Shown here: positions 20,092-30,689 of the stretch, piece after piece
How the letters are laid out: every line of letters starts with the position of its first letter
Numbering within the stretch: position 1 is the first letter of the stretch
NCBI RefSeq assembly: GCF_900700375.1
Contig: NC_041720.1
Span: 640,695 to 704,694, forward strand
Source: Denticeps clupeoides
Lineage: Eukaryota > Chordata > Actinopteri > Clupeiformes > Denticipitidae
DNA length: 64,000 nucleotides
Direction: 5' to 3'
Made by a program: the position numbers and the translations under genes
Notes under the pieces: generated by a model
Seen by the model: the letters and a program-made list of their open reading frames with translations, nothing else
The model's database searches: none
Told to the model about the DNA's origin: nothing

Positions 20092-21407
20092 ATGATGGAC
20101 GCACTATCAGTGGTGACCCAGCTGCGGGATCTGGCTTCGGAACCACAGAACCGGGAGGCGATTGTTCAGGACCAGGGCTGTCTGCCGGGCCTGGTCCTGT
20201 TTCTGGACCACAAAGACCCGCAAGTGCAGTTCGCCACCCTGCAGGTGGGATTTTAAACGTGGTAAAAGCAGGTTACCTACGGTCATTTAAAACCTGGAGA
20301 AAGTCATGGATTTGGAAAAGAGAGAAATTTTGGAATACGAAATAAACACGCAAAGTCATTGAAATCTGACACGTGAATGTATAACGAACTACAGTACAGG
20401 CCAAAAGTTTGGACACCTTCTCATGTTTTCTTTATTTTCCATTTGACCATTTACGTTGGTAGATTCTCACTGAAGGCATCAAAACTATGAATGAACACAT
20501 GTGGAGTTATGTACTTAACAAAAAAAGGTGAAATAAGTGAAAAAATGTTTTATATTCTAGGTTCTTTGCTCTGATTACTGCTTTGCACACTCTTGGCATT
20601 CTCTCGATGAGCTTCAAGAGGTCGTCACCTGAAATGCTTCTCCAACAGTCTTCTCCAGCTCACCACAAACCATCTGGATGGGGTTCAGGTCATTCATTCA
20701 TAGTTTTGATGCCTTCAGTGAGAATCTACCAACGTAAATGGTCATGAAAAGAAAGAAAACACGTCGAATAAGAAGGTGTCCAAACTTTTGGCCTGTACTT
20801 TACATGGTTCCTGTAAGACACATTTTTCTACATTTAAAACTAGAACAGGTCTTTAGTATTTTTGCTGGCTTTAAGTAGTTTTCGGAACATTTTATTCACG
20901 TGAGCTTTTTAGGTTTGTCATGAGTTTAGTTAAACCATTTTCTGGTAATATTGACTCCTTTGATATACGGATCACGTGTTTAACAAAACTGTCCCTGCGC
21001 AGACACTACGATACCTGGCAGAATCGGCCACAAATGTTGACAGGATGAAGGGTGAACTGGGCATGATGGTCAGCCTGGAGAACCTGATGGAAAAGTACGC
21101 CCTGCTTCATATACTCACTTTATTACTTTGTGCCCTATAGCGATATTGAAAAAAAAACGTCATAAATGTCTAACCGTTTATGCAGTCATGTTAAGTGGAG
21201 TTTTGACGTCTGCAGAGGTTCTGAATCGGACGACGTCAGAATGTTGGCAGACGAGGTGTACGGTGTGTTGAGTGGTCCGGGGAACAGAGGCGGATGCAGG
21301 ACTCCAGCACAGCAGCCGAGGAGGAATAAAACACAGTTCTTCATCAACAGCTCCAACAAGAAGGCCAAGTCTGTCACCCTTTACATCCAGGGTCTGGATG
21401 GACTGGT

Positions 21408-21443
<36 letters not shown>

Positions 21444-22163
21444 TGATTGGTGTAGGCGTGTAAAAATGTGGGCAAATGTTCGAAAATTTGCAGGACCAGC
21501 GATGTATGTGTGAGGAGGCCTTGCTGAAGGTCAGAGGGGTCATTAGCTTCACGTTCCAGATGGCCCTGAAGAGGTGCACGGTCCGCGTCCGCTCGGACCT
21601 GCCCACCGAGGTACGTTCTGCTCAGTCTTCTGCACTCAGGCCACCACGAGGCCACAGGCGATTGATCTGACCCTCTGATGCCCTTCAGAACCTGGCAACA
21701 GCCATTGCAGCCACCAAAATCCTGACGGCCCAGCAGGTGGTTAAGAACGACACAGGAGACGAGGTGAGTTCCTCCCCTCTTCAGAATCAAACTAATCTTC
21801 GCTGTTATGGAGTTTATTAATGTCAGAAACTTCTAATTATGGGGAGTATGTAGTAAACACCTATTTTTTGTTGATGTCTCATTCTCCTGGTCTGTTCAAG
21901 AAAAATGTCCTGTTAGTAGTTATAAAACTATTCAAATTGGCTTTTAGTAGATGAATTGTCCTCTGCTCCAGGTCCTGATTCCTCTCAGCTCCTCGGAAAC
22001 GGCCATCCAGGAGAACTCCCACGTGCCAGACTACCTTCCGGAAGATGAGAGCCCTCAGAGCGACCTGGACCGGGCCGTGTCCCGGACAGCAGCTAAGGAC
22101 AGTGCGAGTGGAAGCTGGCTGAATGCGGCAGCCGGTTTCCTCACAAAGACTTTCTACTGGTGA
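20092..22163 (+). CDS. armc1: Armadillo repeat-containing protein 1 (ARMC1 / ARMC1-like)
   Basis: ARMC1 is a small mitochondria-associated armadillo protein linked to mitochondrial distribution. Six coding exons: 20092-20244, 21003-21094, 21216-21405, 21494-21610, 21689-21763 and 21972-22163. All introns are GT-AG and all phases agree, giving 272 residues (human 282). It begins [15 protein letters not shown]; a second ATG at 20095 is equally possible. It runs through [38 protein letters not shown], then [20 protein letters not shown] (heavy-metal-associated-like fold) and ends [10 protein letters not shown]...FLTKTFYW, matching human ARMC1 at both ends. The human gene is paired with MTFR1, whereas here it is paired with mtfr2, so this may be the fish armc1-like ohnologue. 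A polyadenylation signal lies at 22533. Confidence 0.93.
20390..20804 (+). mobile_element. Tc1/mariner-type MITE
   Basis: Lies in armc1 intron 1. The termini are inverted: TACAGGCCAAAAGTTTGGAC at the left and its reverse complement near 20780-20800, with the GAAGGCATCAAAACTATGAA block and its reverse near 20700. These long ends are typical of fish Tc1-like elements. The element is too short for a transposase gene and is an internally deleted copy. Confidence 0.9.
21409..21439. repeat. (GT)n microsatellite
   Basis: About 15 GT units immediately after the donor site of armc1 coding exon 3; it could affect splicing of that exon if length varies. Confidence 0.95.
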
Positions 22164-22532
22164 AGCGTGGAGTGCGGGTGACATCTGCTGCTGGAGACCG
22201 GTCAGTTTATCAGAACTCGGTGCCCTCGACTTGACCAGAAGCACACGGAAACATCAGCATCATCTCACGGTGAAAGAAGTGTGCTTTCTGTCCTCTTGAA
22301 GGAGCTTCACCAGGAGAATGATGGTGATGGTTTTTAGCTTTAGTTGCAATTAAGAGACACCTGCAGGTGGACATCAGGCTGAATGGCGATCATTTCAGTC
22401 AGCTTTCCACTCATTTTACATCTCTTCTTCTATGTTTTGGCTCTTAATATCTTCAACTTCTTAAAAATTAGTTTGACATTCTCAAATTTTCTGTTTAAAT
22501 TAGTTACTTCTTCAACATTGTCCTTTGTGGCA

Positions 22533-22538
22533 AATAAA
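22533..22538 (+). terminator. armc1 polyadenylation signal
   Basis: AATAAA about 370 bp after the armc1 stop codon; the first such hexamer on this strand. Confidence 0.65.
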
Positions 22539-22559
22539 ATATGTAAATGTTGTGAATAA

Positions 22560-23100
22560 GTCTGATTTGCCCAATTTAATCAGAGAAATTACACCCACCC
22601 AGCCACTGGGGACGCTGGTCCCAAGCCTGGGTAAATGGGGAGGGTTGTGGCGTAAAAAATTAAGATTCCGGCAGGGGGCGACGTCCACGCATGATGTCGT
22701 TCCTCGCCAAATTTCCACCACATTTAATGGTGGCGACCTTGTGTTCTACCTCCTGGTGCCACCATCAACTGGCCAGTCCTGTATTCATCATATGAGGTTA
22801 CCCGCATATGACTGTCCCTCCCAGGCCCAGCAACGATGCTGCTCGTGTTCTGCACAGAAGACTACAGGCCACGTGTCAGGTTTCCCTTTATTCCCTGACA
22901 AGGAAGAGGAGTGTTTACATACCAGCAGCGCTGGCACAGTGTTCCTGCACTAGTCACAAATGCTGATCGTGAAAGCTTTATATGATCGCACGTCTTTATC
23001 TCAGCTGTAGGACCTTACAGGGATATGCATATTCATAATCTACAAACCAAAACTCTTGGCTATGCTCACATTTTTTTTTTTTTTTTTTGATAAAATGTCC
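22560..23100. other. intergenic; TAAR downstream flank
   Basis: 22600-22665 resembles 17825-17880 (GTCCCAAGCC...GGGGAGGGTT...GGCGTAAAA), a dispersed LINE-tail-like repeat. 22855-23060 is the downstream flank of TAAR unit 1, homologous to 29160-29360 and 35850-36050. No gene is seen. Confidence 0.5.
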
Positions 23101-23109
23101 ATTACAAAT

Positions 23110-23323
23110 AGTAGATGGTAGTAGCCTAGTGGGTAACACACTTGCCTATGAAACAGAAGACTACAGAGTCACAGGTTCAAATCCCACTTACTACCATTGT
23201 GTCCCTGAGCAAGACACTTAACCCTAAGTTGCTCCAGGGAGACTGTCCCTGTAACTACTGATTGTAAGTCGCTCTGGGTAAGAGCGTCTGATAAATGCCA
23301 TAAATGTAAATGTAAATGTACAA
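23110..23323 (+). mobile_element. tRNA-derived SINE, family 1
   Basis: Complete copy: TAGCCTAGTGGGTAACACAC, GGTTCAAATCCC, tail GTAAGTCGCTCTGGGTAAGA and TGTAAATG repeats. It has inserted in the downstream flank of the first TAAR gene. Confidence 0.92.
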
Positions 23324-23527
23324 ATACATGTTTTTTATTACTTATATGTATATAATTTTTGTATGAATGAAAATCAGTGATCAGGAAAGATCCTACTGAT
23401 CAAATTAATTATATAACATTCAGAAAATATTCCTAATACACACAAACAGTATTCTACAGAAAGTTACATTTTACTGTTGAATGAAGCATCAATTTACTGC
23501 CACTTTAAAAAAAAAAACACCAGGTTA

Positions 23528-24505
23528 TCATGAAATGACATTTTTCAGTGACGAGTCGGGGTTGAATATCTGGCGAGTTAGTATGAGTTTGACGCTTTTC
23601 TGAAACCAGGGGTGGAAGAGGGCGTAAATAACAGGGTTGATGGTGGAATTAAAGCAGAATAAAATGGAGAGGCATTTTACCATGATTGTGAACGCCTGTT
23701 CGTCAATGAAGTCATACAGCAGTGAACTAATGTAATATGGCAGGAGAGCAGCCATGAAGACGGCCACCACCACGCTCAGAGCTTTAGCCGCCTTATGCTC
23801 AGACCTTGGAGCTTTGCTCTGGTGGTTTGTTGGCTGGATCACTGCCTGGATGGCCACCACATGCTTCTTGGCCATGATGAATATTTTCATGTACAGGGTT
23901 ATTATGGTGGCTGAAGGCAGGATAAAAACGATCAGGAGGTCACAGATATACAAGGCCTGGTTCATGATGATGGAGCATTCACCAGGACACGCCTGAGTGC
24001 TGTGGTATAACCTGTTGAAATAGAGTAAACATACACTGTAGAGTGAAGAGCAAGTCCAGATGCAGAGGACAGTTGTGAGGATCAGTCTGAGCGTGACTAC
24101 ATTGGAGTAGTGAAATGGGATGTACAAGGAGATGTAGCGGTCCACAGCAACCAGAGTGATGTTGAAGACAGAAACCACCGTGAGCTGCGTGCTACAGAGT
24201 TTGTAGATCTCACAGAGCATGAAACCAAACATCCAGCAGGGCTCAATCGTGAAAGACATCTGGAACGGCATCACCAAGATGCCCACGAGAAAATCAGCCA
24301 CAGCCAGGGACAGGATCAGCAGGTTGGTGGGGGTGTGCAGCTGCTTGAAGTGGCAGACGGAGACGATCACCAGCAGGTTCCCACACGCTGTCAGAAGCAC
24401 CACGGCCGCTGTGGACATGTACAGGAAGAGGTAGACGTCTGGGGGCAGGCGTCGCTCAGCACACGGCACACAGCTGAGCGTGTCGTTCACCTCCTCAGTG
24501 CTCAT
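23528..24505 (-). CDS. Trace amine-associated receptor (TAAR), copy 1
   Basis: Olfactory class A GPCR in sensory neurons, expected to couple to Gs/Golf and detect amines. Single exon, 325 residues from this start. The frame extends 18 codons upstream to 24559, but that first ATG overlaps a conserved TATA box, so MSTEEVNDTLSC is preferred. Seven membrane segments are clear, with GNLLVIVS (TM1), SLAVADFL (TM2), DRY 122-124, P256 in TM6 and NPVIY in TM7, followed by HPWF, a variant of the TAAR YxWF signature. Position 3.32, the classical amine-binding Asp, is Ser105, while Asp189 occupies 5.42. Trp6.48 is Leu254 and Tyr7.43 is Cys. The N-x-T site at Asn7 is a likely glycosylation site. Intact; in tandem with two close paralogues. 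Confidence 0.94.
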   Translation of the reverse strand: MSTEEVNDTLSCVPCAERRLPPDVYLFLYMSTAAVVLLTACGNLLVIVSVCHFKQLHTPTNLLILSLAVADFLVGILVMPFQMSFTIEPCWMFGFMLCEIYKLCSTQLTVVSVFNITLVAVDRYISLYIPFHYSNVVTLRLILTTVLCIWTCSSLYSVCLLYFNRLYHSTQACPGECSIIMNQALYICDLLIVFILPSATIITLYMKIFIMAKKHVVAIQAVIQPTNHQSKAPRSEHKAAKALSVVVAVFMAALLPYYISSLLYDFIDEQAFTIMVKCLSILFCFNSTINPVIYALFHPWFQKSVKLILTRQIFNPDSSLKNVIS

Positions 24506-24556
24506 GCTTCTCCATGGGTGGAGACACGGTTCTGGAGAAGTGCAAAACTCAGCAGC

Positions 24557-24567
24557 CATTTATATGT
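24557..24567 (-). promoter_or_regulatory. TATA box of TAAR copy 1
   Basis: On the minus strand this reads ACATATAAATG, with GTGGGAGGAG and CCAAT just upstream. The same block occurs before all four TAAR genes, 55-60 bp upstream of the preferred start codon. Confidence 0.6.
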
Positions 24568-25270
24568 TTGTCATTGGACCGCTCCTCCCACAAATGGCAC
24601 CTCAAATTCACCCAAGACCTACATTTCGTCATCATCATTCATTAAGGACTACAGCAGGGTCTCAGCTTGATTAAAGACAGTAGTGAAATAAAAAATAAAG
24701 ATAAATATCAAAAGAATTTGGTTGTGCTCAGCAAGGTATAAAGACTACAAAGAACTGATGTAAAAAAGGTGGGGTTTATTACATGAGCAGAGATGGATCT
24801 TAATCTTTCCTATCCTCCAGCACTGCATTACTTCATCCAATATCTAGGAAAGTATCTAGGAAACCATTCATATTGACTCTGAATCCTCCTCCACTAGCTG
24901 TTCAAATATCAAACAAAAGCTAAAACCCTTCCTTTTAAGGAAAACTTTGATTAAATACGGCTTTTACATATTTTTAATAACATAAAAGATGGGTTAAGAG
25001 TTATTAAACTAATGGGTTTTGCAGATGGGGTTATAGACACCGGTTACCGTCTTCCCATTCCCGTCATGTGATGCTGACATCATGTGACAGGACTGCCCTC
25101 TCCTCGACTGACCCTGCAATGGAGTAGGTACGCCACCTGAAATCCTCAATGATTGAAGGGTCAAGGATGAAACACCCAGGGATCAAGGACCTCTCCTACG
25201 GTCCATAATCAGTCCAGTGGATCAGGTCCTGCTCAGGGACTCAATGGTAGTAAGTGGGGTTTGAACCTGG
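24560..25270. repeat. TAAR upstream flank, duplicated
   Basis: Homologous to 30681-31300. It contains paired tracts such as AAGGTATAAAGACTACAAAG and CTAGGAAAGTATCTAGGAAA in the same order. No gene is seen. Confidence 0.75.
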
Positions 25271-25700
25271 GTCTTCTGGTAGAGGAAGATGAAGGGCCAA
25301 TGAAGCTAGGTGACAATTTTTTTTACTCAGTCCAGAGGTATAGATTTTTAGTGGAGAGCCAAACCTGGGGCTGACGTCGGTGGCGTTGCTCCACATTGCT
25401 CCAAGTTGAATTATTCAAAGAACAGCACCTACCTGGTATTACCAGGGGTTGAGTTGTTTAATGTTGTGAATGGTTGTCTGTCCTAGCTGTAAAGGGAGCA
25501 TCACTGTCCTATGACCAGTGTCGCCACTCTTCCAGAGCCCATTTGACCGCCAGCAGCTCACAGTCCCCTACTCTGCCACGCTGCTGCATCGGACTGAACT
25601 GTGGCAACCCAGAGACCAAAGGACTCCCACTCCCAAACAGAGCCAGTGGGGCCAGAACACACCAATTAGCCCCCGGGAGTGAGTCAGTCAACCACTGTGC
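25270..25700 (-). mobile_element. Ty3/gypsy retrotransposon fossil in TAAR unit 1
   Basis: Old and broken. The minus strand keeps the family motif ELLAVKWALEEWRHW of the RNase H region, and sequence near 25275-25400 matches the integrase-side fossil at 31860-32000. Fragmentary; no terminal repeats seen. Confidence 0.65.
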
Positions 25701-25957
25701 AGCCAGCCACAGACTCTGAGAACCACCAATTCATTGGCATGGAGTGTCGTCTACGTGACAACGACTCTGCTCAACTTGCCTCATCTCAGTAAGCCCGATC
25801 CTCTCTCCTGCTTTCCACAAGCCTGTTTCACCACTGCCACTGCTGGACCATAGACAGGCTAGAGGAACTCGTATTAATGTTTAATCTCACAGTAACATCT
25901 TCATAACATGGGACTTTTAATATTTGTTTCACAAAATTTTTATCCGATCATCCATTT

Positions 25958-26142
25958 ACATTTAAAGCATTTATCAGACACCCTTATCCAGAGCACCTTT
26001 CAATCAGTTGTTACAGGCACAGCCCCCCCTGGAGACACTCATGGTTAAGTGCCTTGCTCAGGGACACAATGGTAGTAAGTGGGATTTGAACCTGGGTCTT
26101 CTGGTTGATAGGCGAGTGTGTTACCCAATAGGCTACTACCAC
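25958..26142 (-). mobile_element. tRNA-derived SINE, family 1
   Basis: Reverse-oriented copy from GCATTTATCAGACACCCTTA to GGCTACTACCACC. The homologous copy in TAAR unit 2 is at 34090-34268, so it predates the duplication. Confidence 0.88.
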
Positions 26143-27211
26143 CTGATCCAGGCATCACCACCCCCAGAGGGGCAGTTTAACCTAGGTCCAGGGGTGGAGG
26201 CAAAAAGACCACCTGGTCCCCACAGCAAGAATGAAGCCCACTGGCCCAAACCTCGACTGGGCAGCCAGATCGTCCTCTCAGCCCCCAGACCCAGCCGGAA
26301 AAAGAAAAGCAAGTGTGTGAAAAGACCCCCTGCCTCCCCTCACCTGCTCAAATGTGCTGTTGTCATGTGTTGTTCTAAAAATGCTTTTAAAACAAGGGAG
26401 GGGTATAGCGGGAGTATAGTTATGAAGATGTGACTTGTGAGTTGATTTAACAGTAATACGAGTTGCCCCAACCTGTCTATGGTCCTGCAGTGGCTAGAAA
26501 TGGCCATTCTACTTTGTCGTTCATAGATCGGCAGCTCAGAGGGCTGTATCTGGAATTTTGCCCCTTATGACATCATAAGGGGAAAGGTCACCTCCCGTTT
26601 CTCATGCTTTTTACGCTCCACCCCTCCCATAAAACAGTGTTTTTAAGTTCTGTTACGTTAGACTCTGAAGAACCGGTAGGTTCTTAAAATTTTTTTATCT
26701 GGAAAATGTTGACACGACTTCCTGTCTGCTTTAAACATTGTGGTTGGTGGATGGTTTTGGTGACGTCATTTCCGTGAATGCCCGCTCAACTTTTAAGACC
26801 ACTCTCCTCCTCATCCCACCTCTCTCCTCCTCATTAGCATTTAAAGCAACAGACGGTGAAATGGCACATTCTGTAAAATCTCATTGTGGGATTGGATCAA
26901 AGTGGCTGAAATTCTGCACCAAGGCTTCATAATAAGGGACCTTTCATCTTCATGAACACGCAGAAGTAAGTGGAGATTACACTCAACGAATCAGCATCTG
27001 AGAGAGGGATCCAATCATGTGGGCCAGGCTGACCTGTCCATCTTGCATTGAAACATTGTTGCTCTCAGGCACTGGATTGGTCTATCAAAGGTACTAGGTT
27101 GGGTCCTACAATACTGAATGCTGCCTTTTCTTTATGCATGACTTCTACTGATTCCTGGACCTAGAGGCAAATAGAGATAATGTGGGAGGAATCATGAGGA
27201 ACTTTGTGATC
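26143..27211. repeat. duplicated intergenic segment (TAAR unit 1)
   Basis: Homologous to 34270-35445: it opens CAGAGGGGCAG...CCTAGGTCCAGGGG, carries an eroded copy of the TTAA-type MITE (about 26420-26935), and closes AACTTTGTGATCACTTG. The matching copy shows it is not coding. Confidence 0.8.
26420..26935 (+). mobile_element. TTAA-type MITE (copy b, eroded)
   Basis: Contains the family core: AATACGAGTTGCCCCAACCT, GGTCCTGCAGTGGCTAGAAA, CTCCTCATTAGCATTTAAAG. The left end is eroded. Paralogous to 34560-35185. Confidence 0.75.
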
Positions 27212-27216
27212 ACTTG

Positions 27217-28733
27217 TGTCAGAATTGATGGCACCTGGGCACATCACATGTGCCCAATCCGGACAGCAGTTTAAAGCCTGTGACTCCGCCCCTCTGCAGC
27301 GGTGACATTTTGTGAACTTGCCAACTTTACCTGAAAACGTTGTGTAGTTGAGGGGGGATTGCTCCGCTCATCGTGCCCATCCAGTATTGTCACGAGGTCT
27401 GTTGAGACCCACGTCCCATCCAGAGGAGTGAGCACAGCGAGGAGGAAAGACAGCAACGCGGGGGTAAGCTGGTGGAACAAGGCGACGGGAGGTCACCAGC
27501 CAGCAACTGCCTTCTTTCTGTCTCTGTCTGTGTGTGCGTGTTATTTGTGTCCATATGCCGGGGGTGGGGGGGGTGCAGTTCGGGGTGAGGGCTCCTCCTG
27601 AGGAGTGTGGGCGGGGAAGCAACTGAGCTGGGTCCTCCGGTAGCCAGTAAAGAGGGGCGGAGTGCCTTAGAGCCCCCTGGAAGGCAAGAGGACACAGCTG
27701 GGACAGGCAGGAAGAGGGCCTGCTTGTCCCAACAGAAGCAGAAGGGGCTAGCCGGATGGTCTGGCAAAGCCCCCACACTGTCACCAGGGACGTGTAGTGA
27801 GAGAGGCTGCATGTGCCCAGAAAGCATTAGCCAGGGGTGCCGTGAATTGTCGCTGGAGGCTCTGGGACCGCCTTCCTGCGTGGTTCAGGGAGAGAAGCTG
27901 GCCTCTCTGCCAGTGGGGACGTGTAGTGAGATGGGCTGCATGATCCCAGAAGGCACCAGACAGGGGTACCGTGAATGGTCGCCGGAGGTTTCGGGACCGC
28001 CTCCCTGCGCGGGCTGGTTGAACTGCCAGCAAGGACGTGCAGCGAGAGGTGCTGCATGTGCCCAAAAGGCACCAGACAGGGGTGCTGTATGTGGTTGCCC
28101 CAGGCTCCGGTACCACTTCCCTGCGCGGGAAAGGGAAAGAATTAAGAGGCGTCAAAGGGGAGGTGCAGAGATGCCCGCACGTACCCAGAAGGGTCGGCCC
28201 TGATTTATGTGTGCAGGTTGGAGGGTCCGGGGTCGCCATGCTGGACCACGTCAGGGAGCCAGCCTGAGGGTCTGGGGCTGCCGTTCTGAACCACGTTGGG
28301 GAACCAGCATGAGGGTCCGGGTCCTCCAAGGGGAGGACACAGCAGAGCAGGAGCCCTGCGGTTGCCGCTGTCCGCCCCGCTGCCTTCACTGACGGTACTG
28401 CTGGAGCTCCGAGGACGTAGCCCTTGGAGGGGGGGCTCTGTCAGGATCGATGGCACCTGGACACATCACCTGTGCCCATCACCTGTGACAACTGTTAAAT
28501 GCCTGTGACTCCACCCCTCTGCAGCGGCGACATTTTGGGAACTTGATGTGAACTTGACCTGGCAGCGTTGTTTAGTTTTTGAGTTCTGGCAATCGCTACA
28601 CACCTGCGGGCAAGTTTGTGTTTTCCTCTTTATTCCCTGTCTTCGGCCATCAAGCCTTGTTTTGTTTCTATTTATTATTAAATCATTGTTTCCCTAATGT
28701 CCCGCCTCTGCGCTTCCTTCCCCCGTCGTGACA
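27217..28733. mobile_element. LTR retrotransposon fossil, non-autonomous
   Basis: About 1.5 kb flanked by the 5-bp direct repeat ACTTG (27212-27216 and 28734-28738). It begins TGTCAG and ends GTGACA. The right-hand terminal repeat is 28439-28733, preceded by a purine-rich tract. The related left-hand segment starts at 27217 and matches for about 150 bp. The interior has no recognisable gag or pol and contains a tandem repeat. The paralogous TAAR unit near 35446 lacks it, so it probably inserted after that duplication. Broken or never coding. Confidence 0.75.
27780..28135. repeat. ~125 bp imperfect tandem repeat inside the LTR element
   Basis: Three diverged units recur around GGACGTGTAGTGAGA, GCTGCATG and CAGACAGGGGT, followed by a GGACCGCCTCCCTGCG-type block. 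Open frames across it arise from the repeat's GC-rich composition. Confidence 0.75.
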
Positions 28734-28739
28734 ACTTGA

Positions 28740-29648
28740 TTCTGCTTTCAACCACTTGCATGTGGTTTAGAGGCCATAATTTTCCTTCCTCCTTAATTAC
28801 ATTTGCTTAATAGAAGAATTATTTTCTGCATGGAAGTGGAAATTGCATGATCGTCATAATTGGAACTCATTTTGAAATCATTATTGATCGCCATCAGTTC
28901 AAACACCACAAACGCTGTAACACACAGATTTCTTAGACATGTCTTCATGGAACATTTACATTTACGACATTTACCAGACGCCCTTATCCAAAGCGTCTTA
29001 CAATCAGTGTCCCTGCAATCAGCAGGGACAGCCCCCCCTGGAGACACTCAGGGTTAAGTGTCCTGCTCAGGGACACATTTGCAGTAAATGGGGTTTGAAC
29101 CTGGGACTTAGCAGACTTCTGGTTCATAGATGTGTGTGTAGCCCAGTAGGCCGGGGGAAGACCTCTGTGTGCTACAGGCCATGTGTAAGATTTACCTTTA
29201 TTACCTGATAAGGAGGAAGAAAGAGGAGGAGAATTTACATATAAACAGTGCTGGCGCTGCAATGTTCCTGCAATCATCACAAATGCATGACGTATGATTG
29301 CACATTGTTATTTCAGCACTAGCACGTAACAGGCATATGCAAATTCATCATCTTCAGAGTACAAACCACAACTTGACTCAGTGGAAATGTGTTTACACAC
29401 ATACACACACACCGACATGCCAAATGCATCTTCTTTACAGCTTTGATTACCCACATACACATGTTAAGGATATTAAATATAAAAAAAATATTGCTAATAC
29501 ATAGAAATTGTATTGTACAGAAGTTTACTGGATTTAATCATCCATTTAGCCAGGTGTAACTTCGTAACTTTTCATTGAAATGCATTTATGTTAAAATCCA
29601 TATTTTTTCCATTTACTGAAGTTTAAAAAAAACGACAACACCAGGTTA
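28740..29648. repeat. TAAR downstream flank, unit 2
   Basis: Nearly identical to 35455-36339 and related to 22855-23527. It includes a family-1 SINE at 28953-29150. No gene is seen; the conservation reflects duplication. Confidence 0.85.
28953..29150 (-). mobile_element. tRNA-derived SINE, family 1 (3'-head modified)
   Basis: Reverse copy from ACATTTACCAGACGCCCTTA to AGCCCAGTAGGCCGGGGG. Its paralogue is at 35665-35855. Confidence 0.82.
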
Positions 29649-30626
29649 TCATGAAATGACATTTTTCAGTGACGAGTCGGGGTTGAATATCTGGCGAGTT
29701 AGTATGAGTTTGACGCTTTTCTGAAACCAGGGGTGGAAGAGGGCGTAAATAACAGGGTTGATGGTGGAGTTAAAGCAGAATAAAATGGAGAAGCAGTTTA
29801 CCATGATGGTGAACGCCTGTTCGTCAATGAAGTCAGTCAGCATTGAACTGATGTAATATGGCAGGAGAGCAGCCATGAAGACGCCCACCACCACGCTCAG
29901 AGCTTTAGCCGCCTTGTGCTCAGACCTTGGAGCTTTGCTCTGGTGGTTTGTTGGCTGGATCACTGCCCGAATGGCCACCACATGCTTCCTGGCCATGATG
30001 AAGATTTTCATGTACAGGGTTATTATGGTGGCTGAAGGCAGGATGAAAATGAACAGGAGGTCACAGATATATAAGGTTTGGTTCATGATGAAGAAGCATT
30101 CACCAGGACACGCCTGAGTGCTCTGGCAGAACCTGTTGAAATAGAGTAAACATACACTGTAGAGTGAAGAGAAAGTCCAGGTACAGAGGACAGTGGTGAG
30201 GATCACTCTGAGCGTGACTACATTGGAGTAGTGAAATGGGATGTACAAGGAGATGTAGCGGTCCACAGCAATCAGAGTGACATTGAAGATAGAAACCACC
30301 GTGAGTTGCATGCTACAAAGTTTGTAGATCTCACAGAGCACGAAACCAAACATCCAGCAGGGTTCAATCGTGAAAGACATCTGGAACGGCATCACCAAGA
30401 TGCCCATGAGAAAATCAGCCACAGCCAGGGACAGGATCAGCAGGTTGGTGGGGGTGTGCAGCTGCTTGAAGTGGCAGACGGAGACGATCACCAGCAGGTT
30501 CCCACACGCTGTCAGAAGCACCACGGCCGCTGTGGACATGTACAGGAAGAGGTAGACTTCTGGGGGCAGGCGTCTCTCAGCACACGGCACACAGCTGAGC
30601 GTGTCGTTCACCTCCTCAGTGCTCAT
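29649..30626 (-). CDS. Trace amine-associated receptor (TAAR), copy 2
   Basis: Intact single-exon olfactory-type GPCR, 325 residues from the preferred start; the frame opens at 30680. Very similar to copy 3 and slightly less to copy 1: it shares PEVYLF, FLMGILVMPF and MLTDFIDEQAFTIMVNCF with copy 3. It has the same pocket as copy 1: Ser at 3.32, Asp189 at 5.42, Leu at 6.48, Cys at 7.43. DRY, NPVIY and HPWF are present. Differences from copy 1 cluster in TM4 to ECL2 (WTFSS, FNRFCQST) and TM5 (FFIMNQTLYICDLLFIF), where ligand contacts are expected. Confidence 0.94.
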   Translation of the reverse strand: MSTEEVNDTLSCVPCAERRLPPEVYLFLYMSTAAVVLLTACGNLLVIVSVCHFKQLHTPTNLLILSLAVADFLMGILVMPFQMSFTIEPCWMFGFVLCEIYKLCSMQLTVVSIFNVTLIAVDRYISLYIPFHYSNVVTLRVILTTVLCTWTFSSLYSVCLLYFNRFCQSTQACPGECFFIMNQTLYICDLLFIFILPSATIITLYMKIFIMARKHVVAIRAVIQPTNHQSKAPRSEHKAAKALSVVVGVFMAALLPYYISSMLTDFIDEQAFTIMVNCFSILFCFNSTINPVIYALFHPWFQKSVKLILTRQIFNPDSSLKNVIS

Positions 30627-30677
30627 GCTTCTCCATGGGTGGAGACACGGTTCTGGAGAAGTGCAAAACTCAGCAGC

Positions 30678-30688
30678 CATTTATATGT
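30678..30688 (-). promoter_or_regulatory. TATA box of TAAR copy 2
   Basis: ACATATAAATG on the minus strand at the same spacing as in copy 1. Confidence 0.6.
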
Positions 30689-30689
30689 T

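Noticed and set aside
24110-24670. 186-codon plus-strand frame over TAAR copy 1 (and equivalents over copies 2-4)
   Set aside because: Antisense shadow of the conserved receptor gene, repeated because the genes are paralogues.
27607-28389. About 200-codon frames on both strands
   Set aside because: They lie in the GC-rich tandem repeat of the LTR element and have no recognised domain.
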